A stretch of 64,000 bases of DNA from Tetragonia tetragonoides (lineage: Eukaryota; Streptophyta; Magnoliopsida; Caryophyllales; Aizoaceae): positions 3,447,501-3,511,500 of the forward strand of contig CM076142.1 of assembly GCA_038025085.1 (NCBI GenBank), written 5' to 3'. The position numbers were made by a program, and so were the translations under genes. This document shows, piece after piece, positions 24,101-35,700 of the stretch. The notes under the pieces are model-generated. The model saw only the letters and a list, made by a program, of their open reading frames with translations. It was not told where the DNA came from and searched no databases. The number at the start of each line of letters is the position of its first letter. Position 1 is the stretch's first letter.

Positions 24101-24953
24101 GCTTCCCCTCCCAAAGAAGGCCCCCAAGATACTTGTCGCAGGATCTCATGCTGATAACTTGGGTTATCAATGTGGAGGATGGACTATTGAGTGGCAAGGT
24201 GTTCCTGGCAATGACCTCACTTCAGGTATGAACTGGTTCAAACATAATATTAAAGTACGAAAATTATATTTTGATAAGCTCAGGAAATATTTGGTCATCA
24301 AATAATCTGATACGCGCATATATTGCAACAAATACTAGGAGTATATTAGTAGTAGAAATACACGTCAAGCCCCTTGGCCTGCATTTGATCAATTCTACGA
24401 CTAGCTTGGTAAACATTTGGTTATATATCCTTTAATTTACAACTGATATGCATATATTGCGCACATATAAGTACCACAATCTTAACTGCTGTGAAGAATA
24501 CTGTTGATCCAAGTACACAAGTAGTGTTCAACGAGAACCCAGACGCGAACTTTGTCAAGTCAGGTGGATTCTCCTACGCCATTGTTGTCGTTGGAGAGCC
24601 ACCCTATGCAGAGACAAATGGCGATAGCAATAACTTGACGATTTCTGAGCCTGGCCCAAGCGCAATCAAGAACGTTTGTGGAGCTGTCAAGTGTGTGGTG
24701 GTTGTCATTTCAGGCCGGCCTGTTGTCATCCAGCCCTATTTGGCAACCATTGATGCTTTGGTTGCTGCCTGGCTTCCTGGAACTGAAGGGCAGGGTGTTG
24801 CTGACCCACTCTTTGGCGACTATGGATTTACAGGGAAGCTGTACTTGGTTCAAGTCAGTTGATCAGCTGCCAATGAATGTGGGCGATACACATTATGACC
24901 CGTTATTCCCATTTGGGTTTGGGCTGACAACTAAACCTACCAAGGGATACTGA
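21197..24953 (+). pseudogene. Family 3 glycosyl hydrolase (beta-glucosidase / beta-D-glucan exohydrolase) pseudogene
   Basis: Eight exons are recognisable: 21197-21416, 21663-~21869, 22128-22218, 22310-22454, 23312-23555, 23646-23933, 24021-24225 and ~24471-24953. The product starts with a signal peptide ([19 protein letters not shown]) and has GH3 motifs [25 protein letters not shown], nucleophile loop [13 protein letters not shown], and C-terminal [15 protein letters not shown] and GGWTIEWQG segments. Intact relatives are secreted cell-wall exohydrolases. Lesions: 1-nt deletion after 21799 (IDAVHGHN lost), GC instead of GT at the exon 2 donor, 1-nt deletion near 22341 giving TAG, exon 5 donor GT changed to AT at 23556, GAG to TAG at 23886-23888, exon 8 acceptor AG lost near 24470, and ~5-nt deletion near 24840. 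With this many lesions it cannot encode the enzyme. Confidence 0.92.
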
Positions 24954-25524
24954 TAAAAACAACCACTATGTAAGTATTTATCAATTAGCTAGGGATCATT
25001 AGTGTGACAATTTATTATTCATGATTGGAGGAACTATATCAGAGATTCATACTAATTGTAAGCGGGCAAGAGTTTGTTATCGGGAACCATTATGATCAAG
25101 AAATGAGAATCCTGAAGTTATTGGTCTACTTTGAAATCTATATCATTAGATTAAAACAGCATGACCAAACCAGAGCTCGTCATATTAGTTGTTGAATTAC
25201 CGAATAATGTGTCAATTTAATTCTAATGTGTCATGTGACCCATGACAAGTAAAAAAAAGAAGAAAAAAAAAAGGAGAAAGTAACAACAATTAGACGATAC
25301 AAAAACATAATGGAGTTTAATGACTCCTAGCTAATTTCTCTCACATAGTGATAAGCCAAAAAAAAAAAAAAAAACTAATTCATCTCTTATGAATTGGAAC
25401 CACACACCATCAATTCATCTCCTACCTTCCCATATGTTCAACGTCCCTATCTGGATCTCATCGCCCTTGTCTGTCGTCTTTTCGGCACCGTGTACAACTA
25501 ATCCCCATTTTGGTTTTTCGTCTT
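24954..25524. other. Intergenic, no feature recognised
   Basis: AT-rich DNA with A-runs near 25250-25270 and 25360-25375. It lies between the beta-glucosidase pseudogene and the left end of the inverted element pair. I see no gene or RNA in it. Confidence 0.5.
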
Positions 25525-26324
25525 TCTCTTTACAATTGCTAATAGGCATTTGGTATCTTCATCTCATCTCTTTACAAGACAATCCCTCCAACTTCATTAA
25601 GCTTAGTACCATATATTGATTTACATTGTTTTATCTCAACAGTTATACCAACTTGAATGTTTAAAAATATTTAATTTAATTTTTGAGGAAAGAGTTACGT
25701 TGATAAATAGAAAAAAAAATATCATAAAAAAACTAGAAATCACTTCAAAAAAAAATTGGGGAAAATTATGAGACCTCACTATAATAGTAGAGAGGGCTCG
25801 AGGGTAGGAACGGTGGGGAGGCATGCTCGGTGTCCAAAACCCGTGGAGTAGACATGCCTAGTGCATAACTTTCATAATGGTAGGCGCTTCATGTCCCGTC
25901 GCTTGTCTTCCTTCGCCCACCAACACTCTCTCAAGCAACTACCCACTAAAGAGTCTTATAATATTTAGTGGTTCTAACGGGAGTAGACAAGCCCATTGCA
26001 TAACTATTCATACTGAGGTTTTGAGTTTGGAGAATTATATTCCAAAACTTTCACGTCAAACTTTTCAAGTATATTATTAAGTTACGGAAAAATATTTTTA
26101 CTTTTATTTTTCAGAAATTATAGCTTTTTAATTTAATTTTTAATTAAAAAAATACGCTGAAGAATAGAAAAACTATTTAAAAACATTAGAAATCACTTCA
26201 AAAACGAAAAAAATTATGAGACCTCACTATAATGGTAGAGAGAGCTTGGGGATAGATTTGGCTGCACGGGGTGGTGGGGAGTCATGCTCGGTATCCAAAA
26301 ACCGGGATTTAACCTCCAATGTCC

Positions 26325-27540
26325 AGTAACAGGCCCTTCTAGCCTACCAAGTACCTGATAACCTACCCCGAGGGCCTCCCATGACTATTAGGGGTGTCCC
26401 GTGCGATGTAGTGCGAAAATATCCACCTTCGTTCCGGGGCCTTCCAGAAACTCAAAAAACATGGATTATAGCCTTTGTTTTCGGCTTTCCGGGTCTCGGG
26501 TGTCATTTTTGCCCAAACTTCTCCGGGGGGTCTACCATGACCCTAGAGGATCCTCGGTGCCCCGATAGGGTCATCCGAATCCCTGAACTTTGATATCACC
26601 CATGCCTTTGTTATTCCGACTCTTACACTAGTGTCCCGTAAAACGCCATTCTAAACCTATCAGGGATCGTATAAACGACTCCAAGGATCTTTCATGTCCC
26701 CTAGGAGTGTTCCGTGCGATGTGGTGCAAAAATATACACCTTCGTACTCAGGCCTCCCAAAAGCCCAAAAAACGTGGATATAGCCTTTGTTTTCAGCTTC
26801 CAGGGGGCCGGACGTCATTTTTGTCAAAACTTTTCCGAGGGGTCTATCACGACCCTAGAGGACCCTCGGTGCCCTGGGAGGGTTATTCGAATCCCCGAAC
26901 TTTGATATCACTCATGTCTTTGGTGTTCTAACTCTTGCACTAGTGTCCCGTAAAACGTCTTTCCAAGCCTATCAGGGACTTGATAGGCGACCTCAAGGGC
27001 CTCCCATGTCCCCTAGGGGTTTTCCGTGCGATGTGGTGCGAAAATATCCACCTTCGTTCCTGGGCCTTCCGGAAGCCCAAAAAACATGGATTATAGCCTT
27101 TGTTTTCGGCTTCCAGGGGTCGGGCGTCATTTTTGTCGAAACTTCTCCGGGAGATCTATCATGACCCTAGGGGACCCTCGGTGCCCGGGGATGGTCATTA
27201 AGATCCTTAAACTTTGATATCACTCATGCCTTCGGTGTTCCGGCCCTTACATTGGTGTCCCGTAAAAACGCCCTCACAAGCTTATCAGAGACTCGATAAC
27301 GGACTCCGAGGACCTCTTATGTTCCCCAAGGGTGTCCCGTGCGCGTGGTGCGAAAATATTTACCTTCTTTTCGGGGTTTCTTGGAGGCCTAAAAAACGTG
27401 AATAATAGCCTTTGATTTCTGTCATTCTGGGACCCGGTTCCTTTTTTGTGCAAACTTCTCTGGGGAGTTTCTAGTCACTCTAGAGGACCTTCAGTGCCTC
27501 AAAACGGTCATCCTGCTCCCCAATCTTTGATTTCTCCCAT
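26325..27540 (+). repeat. Satellite array C inside H1
   Basis: Four monomers of ~305-313 bp. The landmark 'gcgatgtggtgcgaaaatat' and variants lie near 26404, 26717, 27028 and 27337. All monomers are of the class with 'ggattatagcctttg', so this is a simple array and not the dimer of array A. It is mirrored by array D in the inverted partner element. Confidence 0.88.
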
Positions 27541-27661
27541 AGGACATGAGCGTTGGGATATGGGACATGTCCACTAGGACATGGGACATGGCCACCCAGA
27601 TTTTGTTTTCATAATTTTTGATGTACTTAGATCATTTCCATCTATTTGTCTACTATGATAA

Positions 27662-27844
27662 ATGACTCATAGAATTGTCAGCACTTCTTATTTATTGTCG
27701 ATGGTCGTCGCACTTCGGATCTCGGGTCAAACGGAAACAACCTCTCTATGAGACTCTCACAGGGGTAAGACTGTGTACAATCAACCCCCCTTACCCTGCC
27801 TGGGCGGGAGCCTCTTTGGAGGCACTGGGGTAATGTTGTTGTTG
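27662..27844 (+). mobile_element. SINE (Au-like) with 15-bp target duplication
   Basis: The 183-bp insert is flanked by identical 15-bp repeats TGTCTACTATGATAA at 27647-27661 and 27845-27859. The inverted partner element has the same site uninterrupted, so the empty site is known. The body has 'ggggtaagactgtgtacaat', 'acccccttaccctgcc' and 'gggcgggagcctc', and ends in a TTG-repeat tail, all features of Au-type plant SINEs. The 5' tRNA-like part is degraded. Confidence 0.85.
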
Positions 27845-28499
27845 TGTCTACTATGATAATCTTTGGTAGAAGAACTTTATGACAGATTATTCTCAAGTTT
27901 GTTAATAAAAGGCTAATAATCATTTCCTAAGCACTCCGTCAAATATACGTCAAAGTTTACAGTATGACTAATCATAATAAGTAGAACTATAATGCAACAA
28001 ACAATGTCATTTAGGGGTAAATACCTCTAACTTTTATACATGCACCACAAGCCAATGAATGACTTTTTTTTTGGTCAAATACACGGCCAATAAATGACTA
28101 TTAACATGACTTGAGGAAATCTCTCCCCAACATTTTAATATTTGCCGTAAACGAAGTCAGGCAGCGAATAATGAACCTCTCCAAATCTCGCATTGGTGTT
28201 GTTTCAGTTTTACTTACCAAATCATAAAATTAGCACCAAAAAAAACAGTAAATTATTATAACAAAGTTAGAAGCAAGGAACCCATCAGAAACATTAAATT
28301 TAAAAAACAAAAATCAGAAAGAGCTGGAGCTTCCTTTGCATCACATGGGCATGCACACTAGTTATTTTCAAAAACAGATTATCATACTGAGTAACAAATA
28401 CAAGGTATTGCCTTCGTATAACAGAATATGGATGAACTCCTCGTGTAGGTTGTCAAATTAAACAACTACTACTACTACTTTGTAAGGCAAACACATGGG

Positions 28500-29150
28500 T
28501 AAGAGATCGTTAGCTTCTTCTTTGAATCTCTGCAACACAAAGTTAATAAGCCAATCCAGTCTCATTGATATCATGAGAGATTGCAGAGTTGTTATCCACA
28601 TAAAAAAATTGCATCCAATAACTAAAACATTACTTCATTTAAAGGTAAAGTGCTCTAGGAATGACCCAGGCAGGCACACCAGATTCTGTCTGTATCCAGC
28701 TTACGCGGTCCACCAATTTCCTCAACCAGTAAGTGAGCATTTCGGATGATTTTGGTGCCTGTGTGTGTGTGAGAACCAAAACTATAACACAATCTTCATT
28801 AACCGAACAAAAAGAATACATCAGGAATTTAGGGCGAGCCTTACTTTCGCATGAGATTACCATAGAGGGAATTGAGAATACACTTATGAGCCAGCTGCAA
28901 CGAATGATACAGGACAACCATATCCTACAAGCATGGTATTGATCAAAGCAATTAGTAGGAAGAGAGATATGCATAATAAGAACTACCTCAAACTTGAGTC
29001 TTATGAGAAAAAATGCCCTGCTTTTGAAACCTGGTATTCCTGGATCTTAATGAAATTTCCACTTGCTTTTGCATCAGACAACTTTGCCTTCCAGACTTTG
29101 TTGAGCCCTTTACGTTCATACCTTCTATCTCGAAAGTACACAAACTAGAA
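28500..29150 (-). pseudogene. DNA polymerase epsilon catalytic subunit fragment, copy 3
   Basis: Minus-strand exon remnants in correct gene order. Around 29020-29140, FRDRRYERKGLNKVWKAKLS. Around 28850-28930, VVLYHSLQLAHKCILNS, which is polymerase motif B, followed by an intact GTAAG donor. Around 28650-28790, a badly decayed version of the exon that in other copies reads [11 protein letters not shown]. Pol epsilon is the leading-strand replicative B-family polymerase. This copy lies between the two inverted Helitron-like elements. The motif B exon is better preserved here than in copy 1. It cannot encode a polymerase. Confidence 0.8.
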
Positions 29151-29846
29151 AAACGAAGAAAATTCCATACTTCACCTCAAGTTTGAAGCCAAGAAAATGC
29201 AAAGCACCGTATTTCACATACTTTAATGAGAGATTTCTAGACCAGGAGTCTGGAAGAAAATTGTATACAGCTTCGTACTGTCCCTTACTAAGTAAAATAC
29301 TAACAAGTAACATATTAACAATGCTTACCTACGAACAGTATCAAAATAAAATGAATGTTCTCTCATGCAGTTCTGTTTAACGAAGCTCAGTTCCTGGCTT
29401 GTCAAGGACCCGCTAGGATGCCTGCAGACGTGTACAGACACATTTTTGCAACTTGAGTAAACAATAAATAAATCACCTCAAAAGAAAAAAAAAATAGTGA
29501 AACATAAATAATAGATAACCTTAGATAAGTTTAACCTATGCATTACACAATCTTGAACGATATTTGGTTGCATGCATTAAGATTGGAAGCAATTATTCCT
29601 AAGTCAGAATGAATGAGTAGATACACATGTTCCTACCAGCACTGCAACTTGTAGGGGATATTGGATAGTATAACAATTAACAAGGCATCAACAATGGAAG
29701 ATATTGGATAGAGAAAAGTCTGATAAAGATGCAGAATTGCTTGATGCCAAAGTCAATATATAATCAACTATGTGACTCGACAAATAACAGATAGTTTATT
29801 TTAGTATTTCCTAAAATTGCCAATTGCCAGATGAAATTAAACACCA

Positions 29847-32270
29847 CTAGTGTGCATGCCCGTGCGATGCACGAGATGTTTCAGCTTCTGTTTTGTTTTT
29901 GTTTTTTTTCTAGTTTAATGTTTTCTGATGGGTTGCCTCGCTTCTAACTTTGTTGTAATAAATTTTTTTTCTTTTTTGGTGCTAATTTTGTGATTAACTG
30001 GTAAATAAAACTAAAAAAAACCAAGGCAGGATTTGGAGAGGTTTATCCGCAGCCTAACTCTTAATTTGTTTAGGGAAAATATTAAAATGTTGGGGGGAAG
30101 GATGCCTTCAAGTCATGGTAATAGTCACCCACTGGTCGTGTATTAGCCTTTGATAGAAAAACAAAAAACAAAAAGTCATTCATTGGCTTGTGGTGCCTCT
30201 ATAAAAGTTAGAGTTACCTACCTTTAAATGACATTATGTGTTGCATAATAGTTCTATTTATTATCATAATAGTTCTATTTATTATGAGTAGTAGTCATAC
30301 TGTAAACTTTGATCTATATTCGACTAAGTGCTTCAAAAACGATTATTAGCCTTTTATTAACAAACTTGAGGAAACACTGTTATAAAGTTATTCTACCAAA
30401 GATTATCATAGTAGACAATGGATTGAAATGAACTAAATACATCAAAAAATTATTGAAACGAAAATATGGGTGGCCCATGCATGTCCCATCGCCTAGTGAG
30501 CACCATGTCCCATGGGTGAAATCGGAGTTCGGGGACGCGGATGACCGCCCCGAGAAACCGAAGGTCCTTTGGGGTGACGATAGACCCCCTGCTGAAGTTT
30601 GGGCAAAAACGGAAACGCCGAAAATCAAAGGCTAGTACACGTTCTTTGGGCTTCCGGAAGGCCGCGGAACAAAGGTGGATAGTTTAGCAATACATCGCAT
30701 GGGACACCCTTAGGGAACATAAGAGGCTCCCAGTCTCCAAGGTAACGGGGTCCCTGATAGGCTTGTAAGGACGTTTTTACGGGACAAAAATATAAGGGTC
30801 AGAACATCGAAGTTCGAGGATGCAGATGACCCTCCCCGAGGCACCGAGAGTCCTCTAGGATCATAAAAGACCCCCCAAAGACCTAACGCCTGTGCCCCTG
30901 GAAGCCAAAAACGAAGGCTCCGGAATACGCGTAAGGGACATGGGAGGCCCTCAGGATCGCTTATCCGGTCCCTGATAGACTTGGAAGGGTGTTTTATGGG
31001 ACAGTGGTGTTAGAGCTGGAACACTAAAGACATGGGTGATCATATTGAAGATCGAGGATCTAGATGCCCCTCCCGGGACACCGAGGGTTCATTAAGGTCA
31101 TGATAGACCCCCCAGAGAAGTTTGTGCAAAAATGACACTCTGGCCCCGGGAAGCTGAAAACGAAGGCAACCCACATTTTTTGGGCTTTCGGGAGACCCCA
31201 GAACGAAGGTGGAGATTTTCGTACCACTTCGCACTGAACACCCCTAGGGGACATGGGAGGCGCTCAGGGTTGCTTATCTGGTCCCTGATAGGCTTGGAAG
31301 GGTATTTTACTGGACATTGGTGTAAGAGCCGAAACACCAAAGGGATGGGTGATATCGAAGTTCGGTGATCCGGATGTCCCTCCTGGGTCACCGAGGGTAC
31401 TCTACAGTGATGATAGACCCCCAGAGAAGTTTGGGCAAAAAAGACACCAGGGTCTCGGGAAGCCGAAAACGAAGACTATAATCCACGTTTTTTGGGGTTT
31501 CGGGATGCCCCGGAACGAAGATGGATATTTTCGCACCACATCGCACGGAACACCTCTGGGGAACATGGAAGGCCTCGGAGTCGCTTAGACGGTCCCTAAT
31601 AGACTTGGAAGGGCGTTTTACGGGACACTGGTGTAAGCCGAAACACCAAAGGCGTGGTTGACATCGAAGTTCGGGGATCCAGATGACCCTCCCGTGGCAC
31701 CGAGGGGCCTTTAGGGTCATGATAGATCCCTTGGAGAAGTTTGGGCAAAAATGACACTTGAGCCCAGGAAGCCGAAAACGAAGGCTATAATCCATGTTTT
31801 TTGAGCTTCCGGGAGGCCCCGGAACGAAGGTGGATATTTTCGCACCACGTCGCACGGGCACCTCTAGGGGATAGGGAGGCACCCGGGGTAGGTTATTGGG
31901 TCCTTGGTAGACTTGGAATGGTCTATTGGAGGTTAATCTCCGGTTTTTGGGTACCGAGTGTGACTCCCCAGCCACCACCCCGTGCCATCAAACCTACCCC
32001 AAGTCCTCTCTACTTTTATAGTGAGGTCTCATAATTTTTTCCAATTTCTTTGAAGCGGTTTTTAAATTTTTTGATATTTTTTCTATTTTTCGGTGTACTT
32101 TTTTAATTAAAAACTAAATTAAATAATTTTAAACATTCAAGTTGGTATATAACTGTTCAGAGAAATTAATGTAAAACAATATATAGTACTACGCTTAAAG
32201 AAGTTGGAGGGGTTATCTTGCAAAGAGAGGTGGTGTAAATACCAAATGCCTATTAACATTAGTAAAGAGA
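29847..32270 (-). mobile_element. Non-autonomous Helitron-like element H2 carrying satellite array D
   Basis: Read on the minus strand it starts TCTCTTTACTAATGTTAATA (5' end at 32270) and ends CGTGCATCGCACG, 'ggcatgcaca', then CTAG (29847-29850), with T following. The CGTGC-ATC-GCACG hairpin about 10 nt before CTAG is the typical Helitron 3' structure. It aligns over most of its length with H1 in reverse orientation, including the sub-terminal AT-rich tract, the satellite array and the 3' tail. It lacks the SINE found in H1. No transposition gene is present. Confidence 0.68.
30500..31950 (-). repeat. Satellite array D inside H2
   Basis: About five monomers in minus orientation. The landmarks 'tttcgcaccacatcgcacgg' and variants lie near 30691, 31225, 31533 and 31842, and one shortened unit lies near 30930. 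Monomers match array C, the mirror-image array in H1. Long minus-strand open frames here (for example 31388-31978) are repeat translation and not a gene. Confidence 0.88.
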
Positions 32271-32284
32271 AATACGAAGAACCT

Positions 32285-32415
32285 TTATCTTTGACCATTG
32301 TATCTCCATGGAAACATGGAAATCCGCGAGGCGCATAGCAATTATCATTGCACAGGACTTCGGTCTTCGGGTCACCATAGTCTGCTAAGTCTTTCCCTTG
32401 ATTCTGAAAGGAAAA
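32285..32415 (-). pseudogene. DNA polymerase epsilon exon fragment next to H2
   Basis: After a good acceptor (ttcctttcag) the minus strand reads NQGKDLADYGDPK, then, with frame slips, AMRLADFH and GDTMVKDKG. These match the pol epsilon segment 'SLADYG.QKS...AKRLADFLGDTMVKDKG', which lies C-terminal to the GARWYS exon. On the minus strand it should therefore be to the left of copy 3, but it is on the right. It is a separately moved or rearranged piece. It ends almost exactly where H2 begins. Confidence 0.75.
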
Positions 32416-32799
32416 AAAAAAATTAGTAGCAAAACACCAGAAAGATGTTCCCGAGGAGTCTAAGACCATGATACAAAGTACATGCAAATTCTATGTACCA
32501 ATTCCTTCACTGAACTCCCTTTTTCATGTCTCCCATACCTCGAGAAGATCAAGCCAGCGGTCAAATTAAGAATAATGTACAACATCCTACTCAAGAGTCG
32601 AGAAAAAAGAGGCCATTTTGGAATTAAACTATTTTTGTAATGTAGAACTTTTTTATGAAAAAGAAATGTATCAATAAGTTAAGTCACAAACTATAACATC
32701 AAGTTGGATGATGGATGATGTCCAAAATAGTATCAGTTACACAACATATTACATGAGAGCAGGAAGGCATTTTCATGTGGCAAAACATTATATATTATC

Positions 32800-35700
32800 A
32801 ATTTTTGTCCAAACTTCTCCGGGGGGTCTATCATAATCCTAGAGGACCCTCGGTGCCCCGAGAGGGTCATCTGGATCACCGAACTTCAATATATGTTCCG
32901 CCCCTTGGTGTGCCGTAAAAACGCCCTTCCAAGCCTATCAGGGACCTAACAACCTACTTAGGGGCCTCCCATGTCCATTAGGGGTGTCTAGTGCGATTTG
33001 GTGCGAAAATATACACCTTTGTTCCGGAGCCTCTCGAGAGCCTGAAAAAAACGTGGATCATTGCCTTTGATTTTATACTTCCCGAAGCTCGGGTGCAATT
33101 TTTTGCCCGAACTTCTCTGGGGAGTCTATCATGACCCTAGAGGACCCTCGGTGCTCGGGGAGGGTCACCTGAACTTCGATATCACTCATGCTTTCGGTGT
33201 TCCGGCCCTTACATTGGTGTCTCATAAAAACGCCCTTCCAAGCCTATCATGGACCTCATAACCTACCCCATAGGCTACCATATCCCCTACGGGTGTCCCG
33301 TGCATGTGGTGCGAAAATACAGACCTTTGTTCCGGGGCTTCCAGAGAGCCCAAAAAACGTGGATTATAACCTTCGTTTTTTGGCTTCCCGGGGCTCGGGT
33401 GCCATTTTTTCCCAAACTTCTCCGGGGGGTCTATCATGACCCTAGAGGACCCTCAGTGCCCCGGAAGGGTCATCCGGATCCCTAAACTTCGATATCACTC
33501 GGTGTTCCGGCCCTTACATTGATGTCTCGTCAAAACGCTCTTCCAAGCCTATCAAGGATCCGATAACCAACCCCGGGGGCCTCACACGTCTCCTAGGAAT
33601 GTCCCGTGCGATATGGTGTGAAAATATACACCTTTGTTCCGGGGCCTCCCGGGATCCCGAAAAAGTGGATTATAGCCTTCGTTTTTGGCTTGCTGGGGCA
33701 CGTGTGCCATTTTTTCCCAAACTTCTCTGGGTGGTCCATCATGATCCTAGAGGACCCTTGGTGCCCCGGGAGGGTCATCTGGATCCCCGAACTTTAATAT
33801 CACCAATGTTTTCAGTGTCCCGACCCCTACATTCGTGTGCCAAAAAAAGCCCTTCCAAGCCTATCAGGAACCAGACAGCCTACCTCGGGGGCCTCCCATA
33901 TTCCTTAGGGGTGTCCCGTGCAATGTGGTGCGAAAAAATACACCTTTGTTTTGAGGCCTGTGAGCCCCAAAAACGTGCATTATAGTCTTCATTTTTGGCT
34001 TCCTAGGCCCGGTGCCATTTTTGCCCAAACTTCTCCAAGCTGTCTATAATGACCGTAGAGGACTGTCGGTGCCCCGGGGGTCATCCGGATCCCGAAACTT
34101 CAAAATCACCCTTGATTTCAGTGTTTCGGCCCTTACATTGGTGTCCTGTAAAAATGTCGTTGCAAGTCTTTCAGGGACTCGATAACCTACCCCGGGGGCC
34201 TCCCATGTCCCTAGGGGTATCTTGTGCAATATGGTGCGAAAATATACACCTTTGTTCTAGGGCCTCCTGTGAGCACAAAAAACGTGGATTATATAGCCCT
34301 TCGTTTTTGGCTTCCAGGTGCCTGAGTGTCATTTTTTGCCTAATCTTCTCTGGGGGGTCTATCATGACCCTAAAGGACCTTTGGTGCCCCGGGAGGGTCA
34401 TCTGAACTTTGATTAAACTCATGCTTTCGGTGTGCTGGCCCTAACATTGGTGTCCCCTAAAAACGCCCTTCCAAGCCTATTTGGGACTCAATAACCTACC
34501 CCGAAGGCCTTCTCTGTCCCCTAAGGATGTCAAATGCGATGTGGTGCGAAAATATACACACCTTTATTCTGGGCCTCTAGGAAGCGAGAAAAAAGTGGAT
34601 TATAGTCTTCAGTTTTCGGATTCCCAGGGCCCTGGTGCAAAGTTTGCCCAAACTTCACCGGGAGGCCTATCATGACCCTAGAGGACCCTCGGTGCCCAGA
34701 GAGGGTCATCCGGAACCCCGAACATCGATATCACCCATGCTTTTGATGTTCCGACCCTTACATTGGTGTCCCAAAAAATGTCCTTCCAAGCTTATAAGGG
34801 GCCTCCCATGTCTCCTAGAGGGTCCCGAGCGATGGTGCGAAAATATATACACCCTTGTTCCGGGGCCACAGGGAGTCCGAAAAACGTGGATATGCCTTTG
34901 TTTTGGCTTCCCGGGGCTCGGGTGGCATTTTTGCCCAAACTTCTCCGGAGGGTTTATCATGACCCTAGAGTACCCTCGGCGGGGAGGGTCATCCGGATTC
35001 CCGAACATCGATACCACTCATGCTTTCGGTGTTCTGGTTCTTACATTGATGTCTCGTAAAAACGCTCTTCCAACCTATCATGGACCCGATAAGCCTTCCA
35101 TGTCCCCTACGGGTGTCAAGTGCGATGTGGTGCGAAAATATACACCTTTGTTCCGGGGCATCATGGGAGCCCGAAAAACGTGGATTCTACCCTTCGTTTT
35201 TGGCTTTCCGGGGCTTGGGTACCATTTTTCCCAAACTTCTCCAAGGGTCTATCATGACCCTAGAGGACCCTCGGTTCCCCTGGAGGGTCATCCGGATCCC
35301 CAAATTTCTATATTACCCATGCTTTTTGTCTTCCGGCCCATACATCGGTGTCCCGTAAAAACGTTATTCCAAGCCTATTAGGGATCCGATAACCTACCCC
35401 GGGGGCGTCCCATCTCCCCTAGGAGTGTCTCGTGCGATGTGATGCAAAAAAATACACTTTTGTTCCAGGGCTCCCCGGGAGCCCGAAAAAAGTGGATTAT
35501 AGCCTTTGTTTATAGCTTCCCGGTGCCGGGGTGTCATTTTTCCTAAACATCAACGGGGCGTCTATCATGACCCTAAAGGACCCTCGGTGCCCCGGGAGGG
35601 CCGTCTGGATCCCTAAACGTTGATATAACCCATGCTTTCAGTGTGCCGACCCTTCATTGGTGTCCCGTAAAAACATCCTTCCAAGCCTTTCAGGGACCCG

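Larger units (their letters stand above)
25525..28361 (+). mobile_element. Non-autonomous Helitron-like element H1 carrying satellite array C
   Basis: Inverted relative of H2 (29847-32270). The proposed 5' end is TCTCTTTAC..GCTAATAGGCA at 25525. The proposed 3' end is 'gcatgcacaCTAG' at 28358-28361, followed by T. Plant Helitrons start TC and end CTRR (often CTAG) before a host T, with a short hairpin upstream. That hairpin is degraded here but clear in H2. No helicase or Rep gene is present. Internally it has a duplicated sub-terminal segment (25640-25840 and 26080-26305), array C, an AT-rich tail and a SINE. The base before TC is T rather than the usual A, so the 5' end is provisional. Confidence 0.65.

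Noticed and set aside
31388..31978. 196-codon minus frame in array D, and similar long frames in array E (34635-35381)
   Set aside because: They repeat with the satellite monomer, shift frame with indels, and show no domain. GC-rich repeats give long open frames by chance.
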